From NCBI RefSeq assembly GCF_002135295.1, contig NZ_NEGG01000014.1, positions 1-64,000 of the forward strand: a stretch of 64,000 nt of DNA. The letters are read 5' to 3'. The DNA comes from Acinetobacter sp. ANC 5054 (GTDB lineage: Bacteria > Pseudomonadota > Gammaproteobacteria > Pseudomonadales > Moraxellaceae). The translations under genes and the position numbers were made by a program. This document shows, in pieces, positions 36,756 to 45,887 of the stretch. Each line of letters opens with the position of its first letter. The first letter of the stretch is position 1. The notes under the pieces were generated by a model that saw nothing but the letters and a program-made list of their open reading frames with translations, ran no database searches and was not told the origin of the DNA.

Positions 36756-37006
36756 CACGGAGCCTCTGCAAATAAATAAAGCGCGATTAGAACAGAGTAA
36801 ACAACCTTTGCAAAGTCTAAAGGCTTAATTTTTAATATTTAGCTTCCGTTTAAAATAATCCATATACAATTTTTTTAATTTTGATCATTAAAATCACAAA
36901 TCCATACTTTACATTTACATAAATCGACCTATGATGTTAGAACAGAAAAATAATCCCCAAAATCACATAAATGGAATTATGTGAATGATTTATAAAAGGT
37001 TTTAAA

Positions 37007-37816
37007 ATGAAAAAAATCCTCCTCGCAAGCATTTTAGCTATGTCTGCTCAATTCGCTGCTGCTGAAACAAAACCCGCTGCTGTAGATCCTGAATTTGCCA
37101 AGATTGAAGCCTTAGTTCAAGCCAAAGACATGAACGGTGCCTATCAAGCTCTCAGCAAATTGGCTGCAACAGGCAATGCTCAGGCCATTTACAATCTCGG
37201 TTACTTGACCCAAACGGGACAAGGCACAGCCAAAGACGAAAAGAAAGCCATTCAGCTCTATGAACAAGCGGGTGCAAAAGGTTATCCAGTGGCAAACTAT
37301 GTACTCGGTAAAAATTATGCGACGGGTACACTCGGTTTAAAACAGGATACGACCAAAGCGAAACAATATTTAGAACGTGCATCTTCAGCAGGTTTTGATG
37401 ATGCCACCATTGATTATGCAATTTTGTTGTTTGCTGAAAATAGTGCTGCTTCAGATAAACTTGCTCTGATCAAACTTGATCCACTGATTAAAAAAGGCAA
37501 CTACCCTGCTATTCATGCCAAAGCTCTATATGACATTAGTGCAGGGTTTAAGGCAAAAAATGAAAAGCCGATTCAACAAGGCTTAAACAGCATCCAAGAC
37601 TTAGCGAAAAAAGGCTATGTTCCTGCTTTAATGGCTGTCGGCAATATGTTTGTAAATGGCAATATCATTCCGCAAAACTTAGCTGAAGCGAAAAAAATCT
37701 TTACCGCTTTAGCGAAGGAAAATGTGCCGCAAGCCAAAGAATCTTTAGCGACTGTGGATAAAATGCTTGTTGAACAAGCAAAATCGCCTAAACAAACGAG
37801 TGCGAAAAAAAGTTAA
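37007..37816 (+). CDS. periplasmic Sel1-repeat (TPR-like) protein
   Basis: A signal peptide (residues 1-19, cleavage near AAAE) is followed by about five Sel1-like repeats. Clear ones are GNAQAIYNLGYLTQTGQG with DEKKAIQLYEQAGAKGYP, then AKQYLERASSAGFDDATIDY. The late part (ALMAVGNMFVNGNIIPQNLAEAKKIF) is another. Sel1 repeats form solenoids that bind other proteins. The C-terminus is Lys- and Ser-rich. It stands alone and ends at a strong terminator. Confidence 0.85.
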   Translation: MKKILLASILAMSAQFAAAETKPAAVDPEFAKIEALVQAKDMNGAYQALSKLAATGNAQAIYNLGYLTQTGQGTAKDEKKAIQLYEQAGAKGYPVANYVLGKNYATGTLGLKQDTTKAKQYLERASSAGFDDATIDYAILLFAENSAASDKLALIKLDPLIKKGNYPAIHAKALYDISAGFKAKNEKPIQQGLNSIQDLAKKGYVPALMAVGNMFVNGNIIPQNLAEAKKIFTALAKENVPQAKESLATVDKMLVEQAKSPKQTSAKKS

Positions 37817-37829
37817 TCTTTTGATCTTA

Positions 37830-37856
37830 GAAAGCCCTGTCATTTCAGGGCTTTTT
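37830..37856. terminator. Rho-independent terminator
   Basis: AAGCCCTG (37832-37839) pairs with CAGGGCTT (37846-37853), and a T run follows. Confidence 0.85.
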
Positions 37857-37895
37857 TATGACCCCAATCTTCAAACTCAAGCTTTTAATGAAAGC

Positions 37896-38822
37896 TTAAG
37901 ACCACCACATACTGATCAAAATACCCGACACGACAAAACCTAAAATAGTACTCATTAACAGTGGGGTTAAGGTTTTTTCATTTAGGCCAATTGATTGTCC
38001 TAACATAGCAAATATCGTCGGCATTGGCAGCGCGGCAATAATGGTTCCCGCATACAACATTTCTTGGCTGACATCGGTGAAATAGCGCAGGCCCAGATAC
38101 ATCAAAAGCGGCATGATAATATTGCTGGAAAAGACCAAATAACAACTTTGTGCATTGACATATTTCAAGCTCATTCCCACGATGCCCCCACCGATAGCAA
38201 ATAAAGCCAGTGGTGAAGCTGTTTGTCCCAACATCAGCAGCACATCATTGATTTGGTGTGGTAATCGTATTTGGAAAATGGCAAAAATGATGCCAAGCAT
38301 CACCCCTGCAAATAGAGGATTTGTTAATAGGGTTAAACTGGTACTTTTAATAATTTCAGCGAAATTGGCTTTTTGTTGTGTACCCAATTGCATAAGAATC
38401 AATACGGTTGGGACCAGGAGTACACTTTCAATAATGACCACTAAGGATGTATAGGTCATCGCATTTTGCCCAACCAGTAGACTCAGTACCGCCGTACCAA
38501 TCAGTCCAGTATTTGACATACCCGCGCCAAGGGATAACACAGCGGCATGCGACATTTTATTACTAAAATGTGTCCTCATGAGCCAATAGGCGAAACCAAA
38601 TAATAAAAACGTCACACTGGTATAAACAAAGAAATAACCGGGATACCAAATTTGATGTAAGTTTTTAGACGCTAAGGATTGAAAGAACAAAGCAGGTAAA
38701 GCAATTTTAATGACAAAGCCGCCAATCGTGCCAACTTGTTCTTTATTGAGCAAATTCATCTTCACTGAAAGATATCCCAATGCCAAGAGAAGAAAAATTG
38801 GCGCAATGACTTCAAAGACCAT
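37896..38822 (-). CDS. AEC-family (auxin efflux carrier-like) transporter
   Basis: The start at the ATG at 38822 has AGGA upstream and gives MVFEVIAPIFLLLALGYL, the usual family opening; the longer frame to 38873 does not. 308 residues with about ten helices, the family's ALPALFFQSLA and SLGAGMSNTGLIG blocks, and a final YAGTIIAALPMPTIFAML. AEC carriers export or import small organic acids or amino acids. No substrate can be named. Confidence 0.85.
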   Translation of the reverse strand: MVFEVIAPIFLLLALGYLSVKMNLLNKEQVGTIGGFVIKIALPALFFQSLASKNLHQIWYPGYFFVYTSVTFLLFGFAYWLMRTHFSNKMSHAAVLSLGAGMSNTGLIGTAVLSLLVGQNAMTYTSLVVIIESVLLVPTVLILMQLGTQQKANFAEIIKSTSLTLLTNPLFAGVMLGIIFAIFQIRLPHQINDVLLMLGQTASPLALFAIGGGIVGMSLKYVNAQSCYLVFSSNIIMPLLMYLGLRYFTDVSQEMLYAGTIIAALPMPTIFAMLGQSIGLNEKTLTPLLMSTILGFVVSGILISMWWS

Positions 38823-38924
38823 ATTGAAATATCCTATGCTGTGAATTGAAATAGTACTAAGCCCGCGACTCAAGCAGGCTTAGTACAGAAGCTTTTGTAT
38901 GAAATCGATAACGATTTGAAAATT

Positions 38925-40040
38925 TTAGAATGACGAAAATTGACTGCGCTGGGCGTGGGGTTGGCAACGTAGATATTGCGGTGCAATTTGAATATTTTCG
39001 CCTAATTCAGCAGCAGCATGCCATGGCCAACGTGGGTCATACAAAATACCACGAGCAAGGCCAATCGCATCTGCCATGCCATATTGAAGTATACCTTCGG
39101 CTTGCATAGCTTCTGTAATTAAGCCTACTGCAATCACAGGAATATTTACCGCCTTTTTGACCGCTTCTGCAAAGGGAACTTGATAGTTCGCTTGCAACTC
39201 GATTTTTTGTGCTGCATGTAAACCACCGCTCGATACGTGAATATACGCAGCACCGAGTTGCTCTAGCGCTTTAGATAGTCCGACAGCAGATTCAACATCC
39301 CAACTGTCTTCGCCTGTATATTCCATCCAATCCGTTGCCGAAATACGTACACCAATTGGATAAGCTTCAGGAACCACATTTTTCATGGCCTGAAAAACTT
39401 CGAGTGTTAAACGAATACGGTTTTCAAAACTACCACCATATTCATCCGTTCGCTGATTAGACAGTGGAGACATAAACTGATGTAAGAGATAACCATGCGC
39501 AGCATGAACTTCAATCAAATCAAAGCCTGCATCCACTGCACGCTTTGCAGACTCAGCAAAATCATCAATAATTTTTTCAATTTCGGCTTTGCTTAAAGCA
39601 TGTGGTACATGGTCATCAACGTTGAAAGGCAATTCACTTGCGGACACGGTTTGCCAACCCTTGGCATGTTCGGGTGCAAATTGACCTTTACCATCCCATG
39701 GCTTATCTGTTGAAGCCTTACGACCAGCATGTGCCAGCTGGATCGCAAATGGCATCGGTGAAAGGGACTTAACATTTGCCAGTAAAGCCTTGATTTGAGC
39801 CCGTTGCACATCATTCCACAACCCCAGATCAGCGTAGCTAATGCGACCTTCAGCCTGCACAGCCGTTGCCTCGACGATACATAATCCTGCACCTGACAAG
39901 GCATAATTCGCCCATTGTTGTTCATGCCAATAGGTTAATTCGCCTTGTTCATTGGCTGAGTACTGACACATTGGCGCAATCACAATTCGATTGCTTAAAG
40001 TCAAACTGCCAAACTGAATTGGTTGAAATAACAACGCCAC
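38925..40040 (-). CDS. old yellow enzyme, NADH:flavin oxidoreductase (NamA/XenA class)
   Basis: 371 residues with the FMN barrel of the YqjM/XenA branch: NRIVIAPMCQYSA with C25 and Y27 (the branch-specific active-site Cys), IQLAHAGRKAS, DLIEVHAAHGYLLHQFMSP with the substrate-binding His pair, and GLARGILYDPRWPWHAA near the end. These enzymes reduce C=C bonds of enones with NAD(P)H. It lies 15 bp downstream of the TonB receptor stop on the same strand, so co-transcription is possible, but no functional link is known. Confidence 0.9.
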   Translation of the reverse strand: MALLFQPIQFGSLTLSNRIVIAPMCQYSANEQGELTYWHEQQWANYALSGAGLCIVEATAVQAEGRISYADLGLWNDVQRAQIKALLANVKSLSPMPFAIQLAHAGRKASTDKPWDGKGQFAPEHAKGWQTVSASELPFNVDDHVPHALSKAEIEKIIDDFAESAKRAVDAGFDLIEVHAAHGYLLHQFMSPLSNQRTDEYGGSFENRIRLTLEVFQAMKNVVPEAYPIGVRISATDWMEYTGEDSWDVESAVGLSKALEQLGAAYIHVSSGGLHAAQKIELQANYQVPFAEAVKKAVNIPVIAVGLITEAMQAEGILQYGMADAIGLARGILYDPRWPWHAAAELGENIQIAPQYLRCQPHAQRSQFSSF

Positions 40041-40055
40041 AAAACTCTCCTTATT

Positions 40056-42203
40056 TTAAAATGCTTTCGTCACACTCAAGCCCGTACTCCAATTCAAGCC
40101 ATCAGCAGGTTCAAAGAAGCGGCCATTACCATCATTTACAATGACTGAACCAATATACTTTTCATCGAATAAATTGTCAGCACGTATATAGGTTTTTACT
40201 TTCCAATCATCTTGCTTCCAAACATATCCTGCATTTGCCGAAACGAGGGTATAACTTGGTGCAGCATCGCTATTGGCATCATCGACATAAATTTTGTCTA
40301 TATAGCGTAGGTCTACGCCTGCATTAAAGCCTGTGTCAGGTTGCCAGCTCAATGCTGCAAATGCTTGATTTTTCGCAATACCGGGAATCTTATTCCCCGA
40401 TGCTATTGCAGATGCTTTCGGTTTTAACGGATCATTCGGATTTGGAATTTCTGGAACATATGCATCGAATTTTGCATCAATATAACTGTAGCTCGCTTGT
40501 GCACTTAGATCACGCCAAAGTTGTTTATTCCAAGACAACTCAACCCCTTCACGCAAGGTTTGGTCTGCATTTCGATATGTTGCACGTCCATCTTCTGTTC
40601 CAGCCGAAACAATGTCATCTTGGGTTTTACTTTGGAAGATTGCTGCGGTGAAATTACCCCATGCATTTTGTGCTTTAAGACCCAGCTCATAGTTATCACT
40701 TGAAGCGGGTTTTAAAGCAAAGTTCATTCCATCATCTTTTGAATATGCCATTTCAGTAAAGGTTGGGGTTTCAAAACCTTTGGCATAACTCATATATGCA
40801 TTCAACTGCGGATTGATGCTCCAGCTAAGTGCCGCAGATGGCAAAACTTTGTCATAGTCTGTTTTGCCACTGTCATCACCATTACCCGTTACGATGTAAT
40901 GATCTTTAGACTCATAATGCACATTGCTATAACGTAGGCCAGCATCGAGTGTCCAAGCAGGCAGAAAGTTCCATGAGGCTTGCACATAGGGGTCTAAATT
41001 CCACAGAGTATTGTTTTCATCACGGCGAATATCGCCTTTTACTCCATATTGCCCATTGGCATCGAAGTTTTCATAGCCTTTCCGATCTTCATCCATAAAG
41101 TCAAAGGCAAAACCTGCGGTTAAGCGTGTATTTGGCAATAGGTCTTTGCCTGTCCAGCGAAAGTCCGTGCCGTAATAATCACGAGAAAAGTCAATCACTC
41201 CACCAGCATGGCGAGGATTTAACTGTGTATTACTTGGAATAGACTGATACTGCACCACATCTCGCTGTCCCAAATACACCATGGCATTCAATTCGTTTTG
41301 ATCATTGATCGGCTTTTTCCACGTAAGGCCCGTTTGAGTTTGAGTAATTTCCTTACGCACATCAAACTGCTTTAAAAATGGCACTTGTTGTTTCGGATTT
41401 TTCTGCCACTGTACACGGGTTAAACCTTGCGGATCATCGGCATTGATATCGACATGGTTCACAATCCAGTTCACTTTAGAACCGTCATCCAAATCCCAAG
41501 TGAGTTTGGCATTACTCAAAACCTTTTTAGCCGCACTATGATCACGGTAGCCATCAGTTTCAAAATATGAGGAACTCACCACATAACTCGGCTCACTGGC
41601 TTTTTCAGATCCACCTTGCAACACTACATCGGCACGGCTTTTATTGTGGCTGCCGCCTGAATAACCCAATTCAATTGAGTCTTTGCCTGTACCCTCTTTG
41701 GTTGTCGTTAAGATCGCACCGCCTGAAGAGTTACCATATAGAGATGAAAATGGCCCACCCAACACCTCAGCATGGCTCAAGCTACTCATATCAATATTTG
41801 AAGTTTGACCCTGACCATCTGGCATGGTTGCAGGGATACCATCAACATATAAGCGAATACCACGAACACCAAAGGTAGAACGCGCACCATATCCACGCAT
41901 AGACAGCTGTAAATCCTGCGCATAATTTTCACGGTTATTGAGCTGTAAGCCGGGTACACCTTTTAGCGTTTCAGATAGATTGACCCCAACATTATTGTTA
42001 TTTTCAGCTTGCTGCACTCGATATACAGAAGCAGGTGTTTTCAACCACGTGGTATTGGTTCGTGGCGCTTCAATGGTAATCTCAGGAAGCAAAACAGGTT
42101 CCGTAGAACCTGTTTCTGCATACAGTTGCTGACTGATACATGTCGTCAGGCAAAGTAAATGTGTCGATAGTGTTTTGACGTTAAATTTACTTTGCATGTG
42201 CAT
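40056..42203 (-). CDS. pqqU: TonB-dependent receptor, PqqU (YncD)-like
   Basis: A signal peptide (to about residue 29) precedes a plug domain: TPASVYRV, then SETLKGVPGLQLNNRENYAQDLQLSM, RLYVDGIPATMPDGQGQTSNIDMSS, and GNSSGGAILTTT. A 22-strand barrel follows and ends in Phe. From memory, many blocks match E. coli YncD, now PqqU, which imports PQQ: YQSIPSNTQLNPRHAGGVI, GNGDDSGKT, GFETPT and GSVIVNDGNGRFFEPADG. This fits the two PQQ enzymes in the window. No TonB box is certain. It shares an OprB-like porin neighbour at 42217. Confidence 0.8.
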   Translation of the reverse strand: MHMQSKFNVKTLSTHLLCLTTCISQQLYAETGSTEPVLLPEITIEAPRTNTTWLKTPASVYRVQQAENNNNVGVNLSETLKGVPGLQLNNRENYAQDLQLSMRGYGARSTFGVRGIRLYVDGIPATMPDGQGQTSNIDMSSLSHAEVLGGPFSSLYGNSSGGAILTTTKEGTGKDSIELGYSGGSHNKSRADVVLQGGSEKASEPSYVVSSSYFETDGYRDHSAAKKVLSNAKLTWDLDDGSKVNWIVNHVDINADDPQGLTRVQWQKNPKQQVPFLKQFDVRKEITQTQTGLTWKKPINDQNELNAMVYLGQRDVVQYQSIPSNTQLNPRHAGGVIDFSRDYYGTDFRWTGKDLLPNTRLTAGFAFDFMDEDRKGYENFDANGQYGVKGDIRRDENNTLWNLDPYVQASWNFLPAWTLDAGLRYSNVHYESKDHYIVTGNGDDSGKTDYDKVLPSAALSWSINPQLNAYMSYAKGFETPTFTEMAYSKDDGMNFALKPASSDNYELGLKAQNAWGNFTAAIFQSKTQDDIVSAGTEDGRATYRNADQTLREGVELSWNKQLWRDLSAQASYSYIDAKFDAYVPEIPNPNDPLKPKASAIASGNKIPGIAKNQAFAALSWQPDTGFNAGVDLRYIDKIYVDDANSDAAPSYTLVSANAGYVWKQDDWKVKTYIRADNLFDEKYIGSVIVNDGNGRFFEPADGLNWSTGLSVTKAF

Positions 42204-42216
42204 ACCTATCAGGTCA

Positions 42217-43485
42217 TTAGAATGTTACCTTAGAGCTTAAACCAATTAGGAAAGCATCACCAACTCGATTTGTTGAGCCTGGGTTAATCACATATTGTAA
42301 ACTTGGACGAATCATCAACCATTTCGTAGGGTTATGGCTATAGTTCAACTCGACATTATATTCTGCACTGGCATCAAATTTTTCTGCCGATAGACGGCTA
42401 TTTATATGGGCACGGTTTACACCTAAGCCAATCATGTCATTCGGTAAGCGATCTGCTAAACCAATATATTTCAGACCCAATTGTTGTGAATTATCCACTT
42501 TGGTTGTGACACGATCATGCCAAGTAAAGTTCGCAAAACTATGCAAACCACGACGGCCTTCACCTGTAGACGTTAACTGTTGCTCAACGGCAACCCATCC
42601 ACCAAATGTACGGTTTTTGGCATCGCTAGGGTTGGCAATATCTTTTTGGTTCTTGACTTCATCTGCGGTGTTGTACATCGCACCAACACGGTAACTACCT
42701 GGTAGTCCATTCACCAATTGTTTAGGTGTCCAAACGAGTTCAACAGGAATCGTTAGACCATCTGCATTTTCTGTATCTAAGCTCCACCCCTGACCTTCGG
42801 CTTTGGCATTGCCATTGTCTGGGTTAAATTCGTATACACCAACCTGTGCAGCAAGCTCTGGTGTTGCCTGATATTTAACGCGTCCACCCCATTGTGCTAC
42901 AGGTGTGTTCATCCACATGCTACCTTGCCATTTACCCATTTGTGCAGCACAGAAGGCATTACTTTCAAAGTCACATGCCATCACGTTAAAGTCCGTCCCT
43001 AGACCCAAACGCCCAGCTTTTACGCTAATGCCTTGTTCTTTGAAATTCTTTTCAATTGAGAGCTCAGTTAAACGACTGTCTTGGTTACCACGACCAAAAT
43101 TAGCTTGTACATTGGCCAACTGTGGTGCAGAGGGGTCTTGTAAATCTCGAACAGATGTACTTTGACCTTGACGTGCCGTCATCACCGCACGAACAGTCAC
43201 ACCATTCCAACCCGCTAATTTTTCCATATCGAGCTGCGTACCCAACCACAATTGGCTGGCAACAGTCGCTGAATGCCCTGCATTACGCCCACCATCTGCA
43301 AGATAAGCGGCATCTGCAGCAATATTTGCTTCAAATTTCACACCTTGCTGTGCAAGTTCGGTACGTTTACCATCCCAATCCCCTAACATGTACTGACCTT
43401 TGGTATCGAACACATCTGCTGCATCAGCTTGAGTCATGACTGCCAAAACAAGAATAGGTAAAAATGCGAGACTGAATTTTTTCAT
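42217..43485 (-). CDS. oprB: OprB-family carbohydrate porin
   Basis: A signal peptide (about residues 1-22) leads into YMLGDWDGKRTELAQQGVKFEANIAAD, the OprB hallmark. QWGGRVKYQATPELAAQVGVYEFNPDNG and a C-terminal Phe, required for outer-membrane insertion, also fit. OprB porins admit glucose and other sugars. It lies 14 bp upstream of the PqqU-like gene on the same strand, so the two probably share a transcript and could pair sugar entry with PQQ uptake. A paralogue is found at 61275. Confidence 0.85.
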   Translation of the reverse strand: MKKFSLAFLPILVLAVMTQADAADVFDTKGQYMLGDWDGKRTELAQQGVKFEANIAADAAYLADGGRNAGHSATVASQLWLGTQLDMEKLAGWNGVTVRAVMTARQGQSTSVRDLQDPSAPQLANVQANFGRGNQDSRLTELSIEKNFKEQGISVKAGRLGLGTDFNVMACDFESNAFCAAQMGKWQGSMWMNTPVAQWGGRVKYQATPELAAQVGVYEFNPDNGNAKAEGQGWSLDTENADGLTIPVELVWTPKQLVNGLPGSYRVGAMYNTADEVKNQKDIANPSDAKNRTFGGWVAVEQQLTSTGEGRRGLHSFANFTWHDRVTTKVDNSQQLGLKYIGLADRLPNDMIGLGVNRAHINSRLSAEKFDASAEYNVELNYSHNPTKWLMIRPSLQYVINPGSTNRVGDAFLIGLSSKVTF

Positions 43486-43877
43486 GTGAAAACCTAGATC
43501 TGTAAAACCTACAGATATGAGCCTAATGGCTTGAAATTAATGCCGTAAAAATTACATAACTTTTCACATTCTATCTCAGCATAATTTTTATCATTTATTA
43601 AACTTTTTTTTATAAAAATTAGCTAAATATCAAACCAACTCTATTAATATGAAAATAATTTTATAGTTTTCAATCTATTACATTATAAAAACAAACAACT
43701 TTAACATTAGATGAAATAACATAAACTCATGTGATTGACTGATTGGTTTACTTTTTTGTCTTACTTTCAATATGTTTTGAGCTTCAACCTCTTTATGCAG
43801 TTGAATACACCTTGCAATCCAGCTCCTAAAACCCAATATTATCTGCAAGATCCTTAACCTCTCTTTTCATCACTTGT
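43486..43877. other. intergenic region between divergent oprB and mutM
   Basis: No coding sequence. It should carry both promoters. I see AT-rich tracts and no clear operator. Confidence 0.4.
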
Positions 43878-44732
43878 ATGCCTGAATTACCAGAAGTTGA
43901 AACCACTAAAACCAGTCTATTGCCTTTACTGAATGAAAAAGTGTTGAAGGTGGATGTCTATCAGTCGAGCCTGCGTTGGCCCATTCCAGACGATATCCAA
44001 AAGTTAGTGGGGCAAAAGTTACTGAAACTGAGCCGACGTTCTAAGTATATTTTGGCAGAGTTTGAACACGATACCATGCTGTGGCATTTAGGCATGTCGG
44101 GGAGTTTCCGTATTTGTGAGGGTCATGAAGAATTACGCAAACATGATCATTTGGTGATTCAATTTGAAGACATGCAATTGCGCTACCATGATCCGCGTCG
44201 CTTTGGCTGCATTTTATGGCTAGATGATTATTCACAAAGCAAATTGATTGATACTTTAGGGCCTGAACCCTTAAGTGATGCCTTTAATGCAGAATACCTG
44301 TTCAATAAATTTAAAAATAAACAAACGGGTATCAAAGTTGCGATTATGGATAACCATGTCGTGGTGGGTGTCGGCAATATTTACGCTACAGAAAGCTTAT
44401 TCAACTTAGGCATTCATCCTGCACAGCCTGCGTCTAGTCTAAGCTTTACACAAGTTGAAAAAATGGTCGTTGAGATTAAACGTATTCTTAAACAGGCGAT
44501 TGATTTGGGGGGCTCAACTTTACGCGACTACACCAATGCGATGGGTGAAAATGGTTATTTCCAACAAACCTTACTGGCCTATGGACGCGCGGGCGAAATG
44601 TGCATCAACTGTGAAACGACTTTACAGAATTTGAAACTTGGACAGCGCGCAAGTGTGTTTTGCCCAGAGTGCCAGCCTTTAAAAAAGGTTAAAATAGCCA
44701 GCAAGAAATCCCCGAAAGGAAGTAAAGCATGA
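43878..44732 (+). CDS. mutM: formamidopyrimidine-DNA glycosylase MutM (Fpg)
   Basis: MPELPEVET supplies the catalytic Pro and Glu at the start, the conserved Lys lies in RRSKYIL, and AIMDNHVVVGVGNIYATESLF is the helix-two-turn-helix. The C-terminal zinc finger is MCINCETTL with CPECQ at its end, and RASVFC precedes it. Fpg removes 8-oxoguanine and other oxidised purines and cuts the abasic site. 284 residues is normal. Its stop overlaps the ppiC start by 4 bp (ATGA), so the two are coupled. Confidence 0.95.
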   Translation: MPELPEVETTKTSLLPLLNEKVLKVDVYQSSLRWPIPDDIQKLVGQKLLKLSRRSKYILAEFEHDTMLWHLGMSGSFRICEGHEELRKHDHLVIQFEDMQLRYHDPRRFGCILWLDDYSQSKLIDTLGPEPLSDAFNAEYLFNKFKNKQTGIKVAIMDNHVVVGVGNIYATESLFNLGIHPAQPASSLSFTQVEKMVVEIKRILKQAIDLGGSTLRDYTNAMGENGYFQQTLLAYGRAGEMCINCETTLQNLKLGQRASVFCPECQPLKKVKIASKKSPKGSKA

Positions 44733-45010
44733 AGTCTGCCATCGTCCGTCATATCTTAGTCAAAGATAAAGAGCTGTGCGAACAACTGAAAAAGAAAATC
44801 AAAGGCGGTGCTGATTTTGCCAAAATTGCCAAACAACATTCAACCTGTCCTTCTGGAAAAAAAGGCGGTGAACTGGGTGATATAAAAAAAGGTCAGCTGG
44901 TCGGGCCTATTGATAAAGCCGTATTCACTTTGCCAGAACGTGAACTGCATGGCCCAATCAAAAGCCAATTTGGTTGGCATTTACTGGAAATTAAATTCCG
45001 GATGGATTAA
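44729..45010 (+). CDS. ppiC: parvulin-type peptidyl-prolyl isomerase PpiC
   Basis: A 93-residue single rotamase domain: VRHILVKDKELCEQLKKKIKGGADFAKIAKQHSTCPSGKKGG, then GELGDIKKGQLVGPIDKAVF and SQFGWHLLEI. The active-site His near the start, the Cys in STCPSG and the final GWH match PpiC of E. coli, a cytosolic prolyl isomerase. It is translationally coupled to mutM. Confidence 0.9.
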   Translation: MKSAIVRHILVKDKELCEQLKKKIKGGADFAKIAKQHSTCPSGKKGGELGDIKKGQLVGPIDKAVFTLPERELHGPIKSQFGWHLLEIKFRMD

Positions 45011-45120
45011 TCACATTAATCCCTTTCCGATGTGCTGTGCATATCAACTTATTTAAAGGGAAGAAAGCCCACTCTAAAAAAGGGAACTTTTCCTCGCTTT
45101 GTTAAAGTGAGAAATTCTTA

Positions 45121-45150
45121 AAAAAAACGGCACTTAATGTGCCGTTTTTA
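45121..45150. terminator. bidirectional terminator
   Basis: ACGGCAC (45127-45133) pairs with GTGCCGT (45139-45145), flanked by A and T tracts, between convergent ppiC and mscL. Confidence 0.85.
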
Positions 45151-45164
45151 ATTCAAATGTTAAA

Positions 45165-45599
45165 TTAACCTTTGCGTTTCAATTCATCACGAATTTCACG
45201 TAACAATGCGATTTCTTCTGGAGTTGGCTCTTCTGCTGGTGCTTCCGCTTCTTGTTTGCGGCGCATTTTGTTCATTATTTTGACTAACCAGAACACAACC
45301 CATGCCAATAGCAAGAAGTTGATTAAGATGGTCAGAAAGTTACCATATGCAAAAACGTTTAAACCTGCATCCTGAGCTGCTTTTAAGGTTGTAAGGTTGT
45401 TTGGATTATCACCTAGTACTAAGAACCAGTTTGAATAATCAACATCACCGCCCAAAATCCATGAGATCAATGGCATTACGATATCTTTAACCATTGAGTC
45501 GATAATTTTACCGAAAGCGCCGCCAATGATCACACCGACAGCCAAATCCATCACATTACCTTTTACGGCAAATTCTCTAAATTCTTGAATAATACTCAT
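45165..45599 (-). CDS. mscL: large-conductance mechanosensitive channel MscL
   Basis: 144 residues, the usual length. It opens [41 protein letters not shown], the first pore helix. A periplasmic loop and a second helix ([18 protein letters not shown]) follow, then a charged C-terminal bundle ([24 protein letters not shown]). MscL opens under membrane tension and releases solutes in hypo-osmotic shock. Confidence 0.95.
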   Translation of the reverse strand: MSIIQEFREFAVKGNVMDLAVGVIIGGAFGKIIDSMVKDIVMPLISWILGGDVDYSNWFLVLGDNPNNLTTLKAAQDAGLNVFAYGNFLTILINFLLLAWVVFWLVKIMNKMRRKQEAEAPAEEPTPEEIALLREIRDELKRKG

Positions 45600-45834
45600 G
45601 CGAACTCCAGAAATTTTTCTGATTTAATTTTGTGATGAAGTATACATTATTAATACTTCTTCATTTCCACCTAATTTACTTGGTTTTTATCAATTTCTAA
45701 ATGTCATGTATAAAAATACACACAAATTATTTAGCTTCTTTGTCCCGAGCTTCAACTTTATTATGTATATCTAAAAAGTTGAATACAGCCACCAAATATC
45801 ATATTTATTCATCTATAGAAAAAGTCACATAAAA

Positions 45835-45866
45835 AAACCGCAATCTTCGAAAAGATTGCGGTTTTA
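45835..45866. terminator. terminator downstream of typA
   Basis: CCGCAATCTT (45838-45847) and AAGATTGCGG (45852-45861) form a 10-bp stem with A and T tracts. Confidence 0.85.
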
Positions 45867-45887
45867 TCCGTTTAGACTAATTAAAAA

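Noticed and set aside
45041..45110. Possible third copy of the palindromic repeat
   Set aside because: It has AAAGGGA and AGTGAGA pieces, but the arms do not pair well enough to call it.
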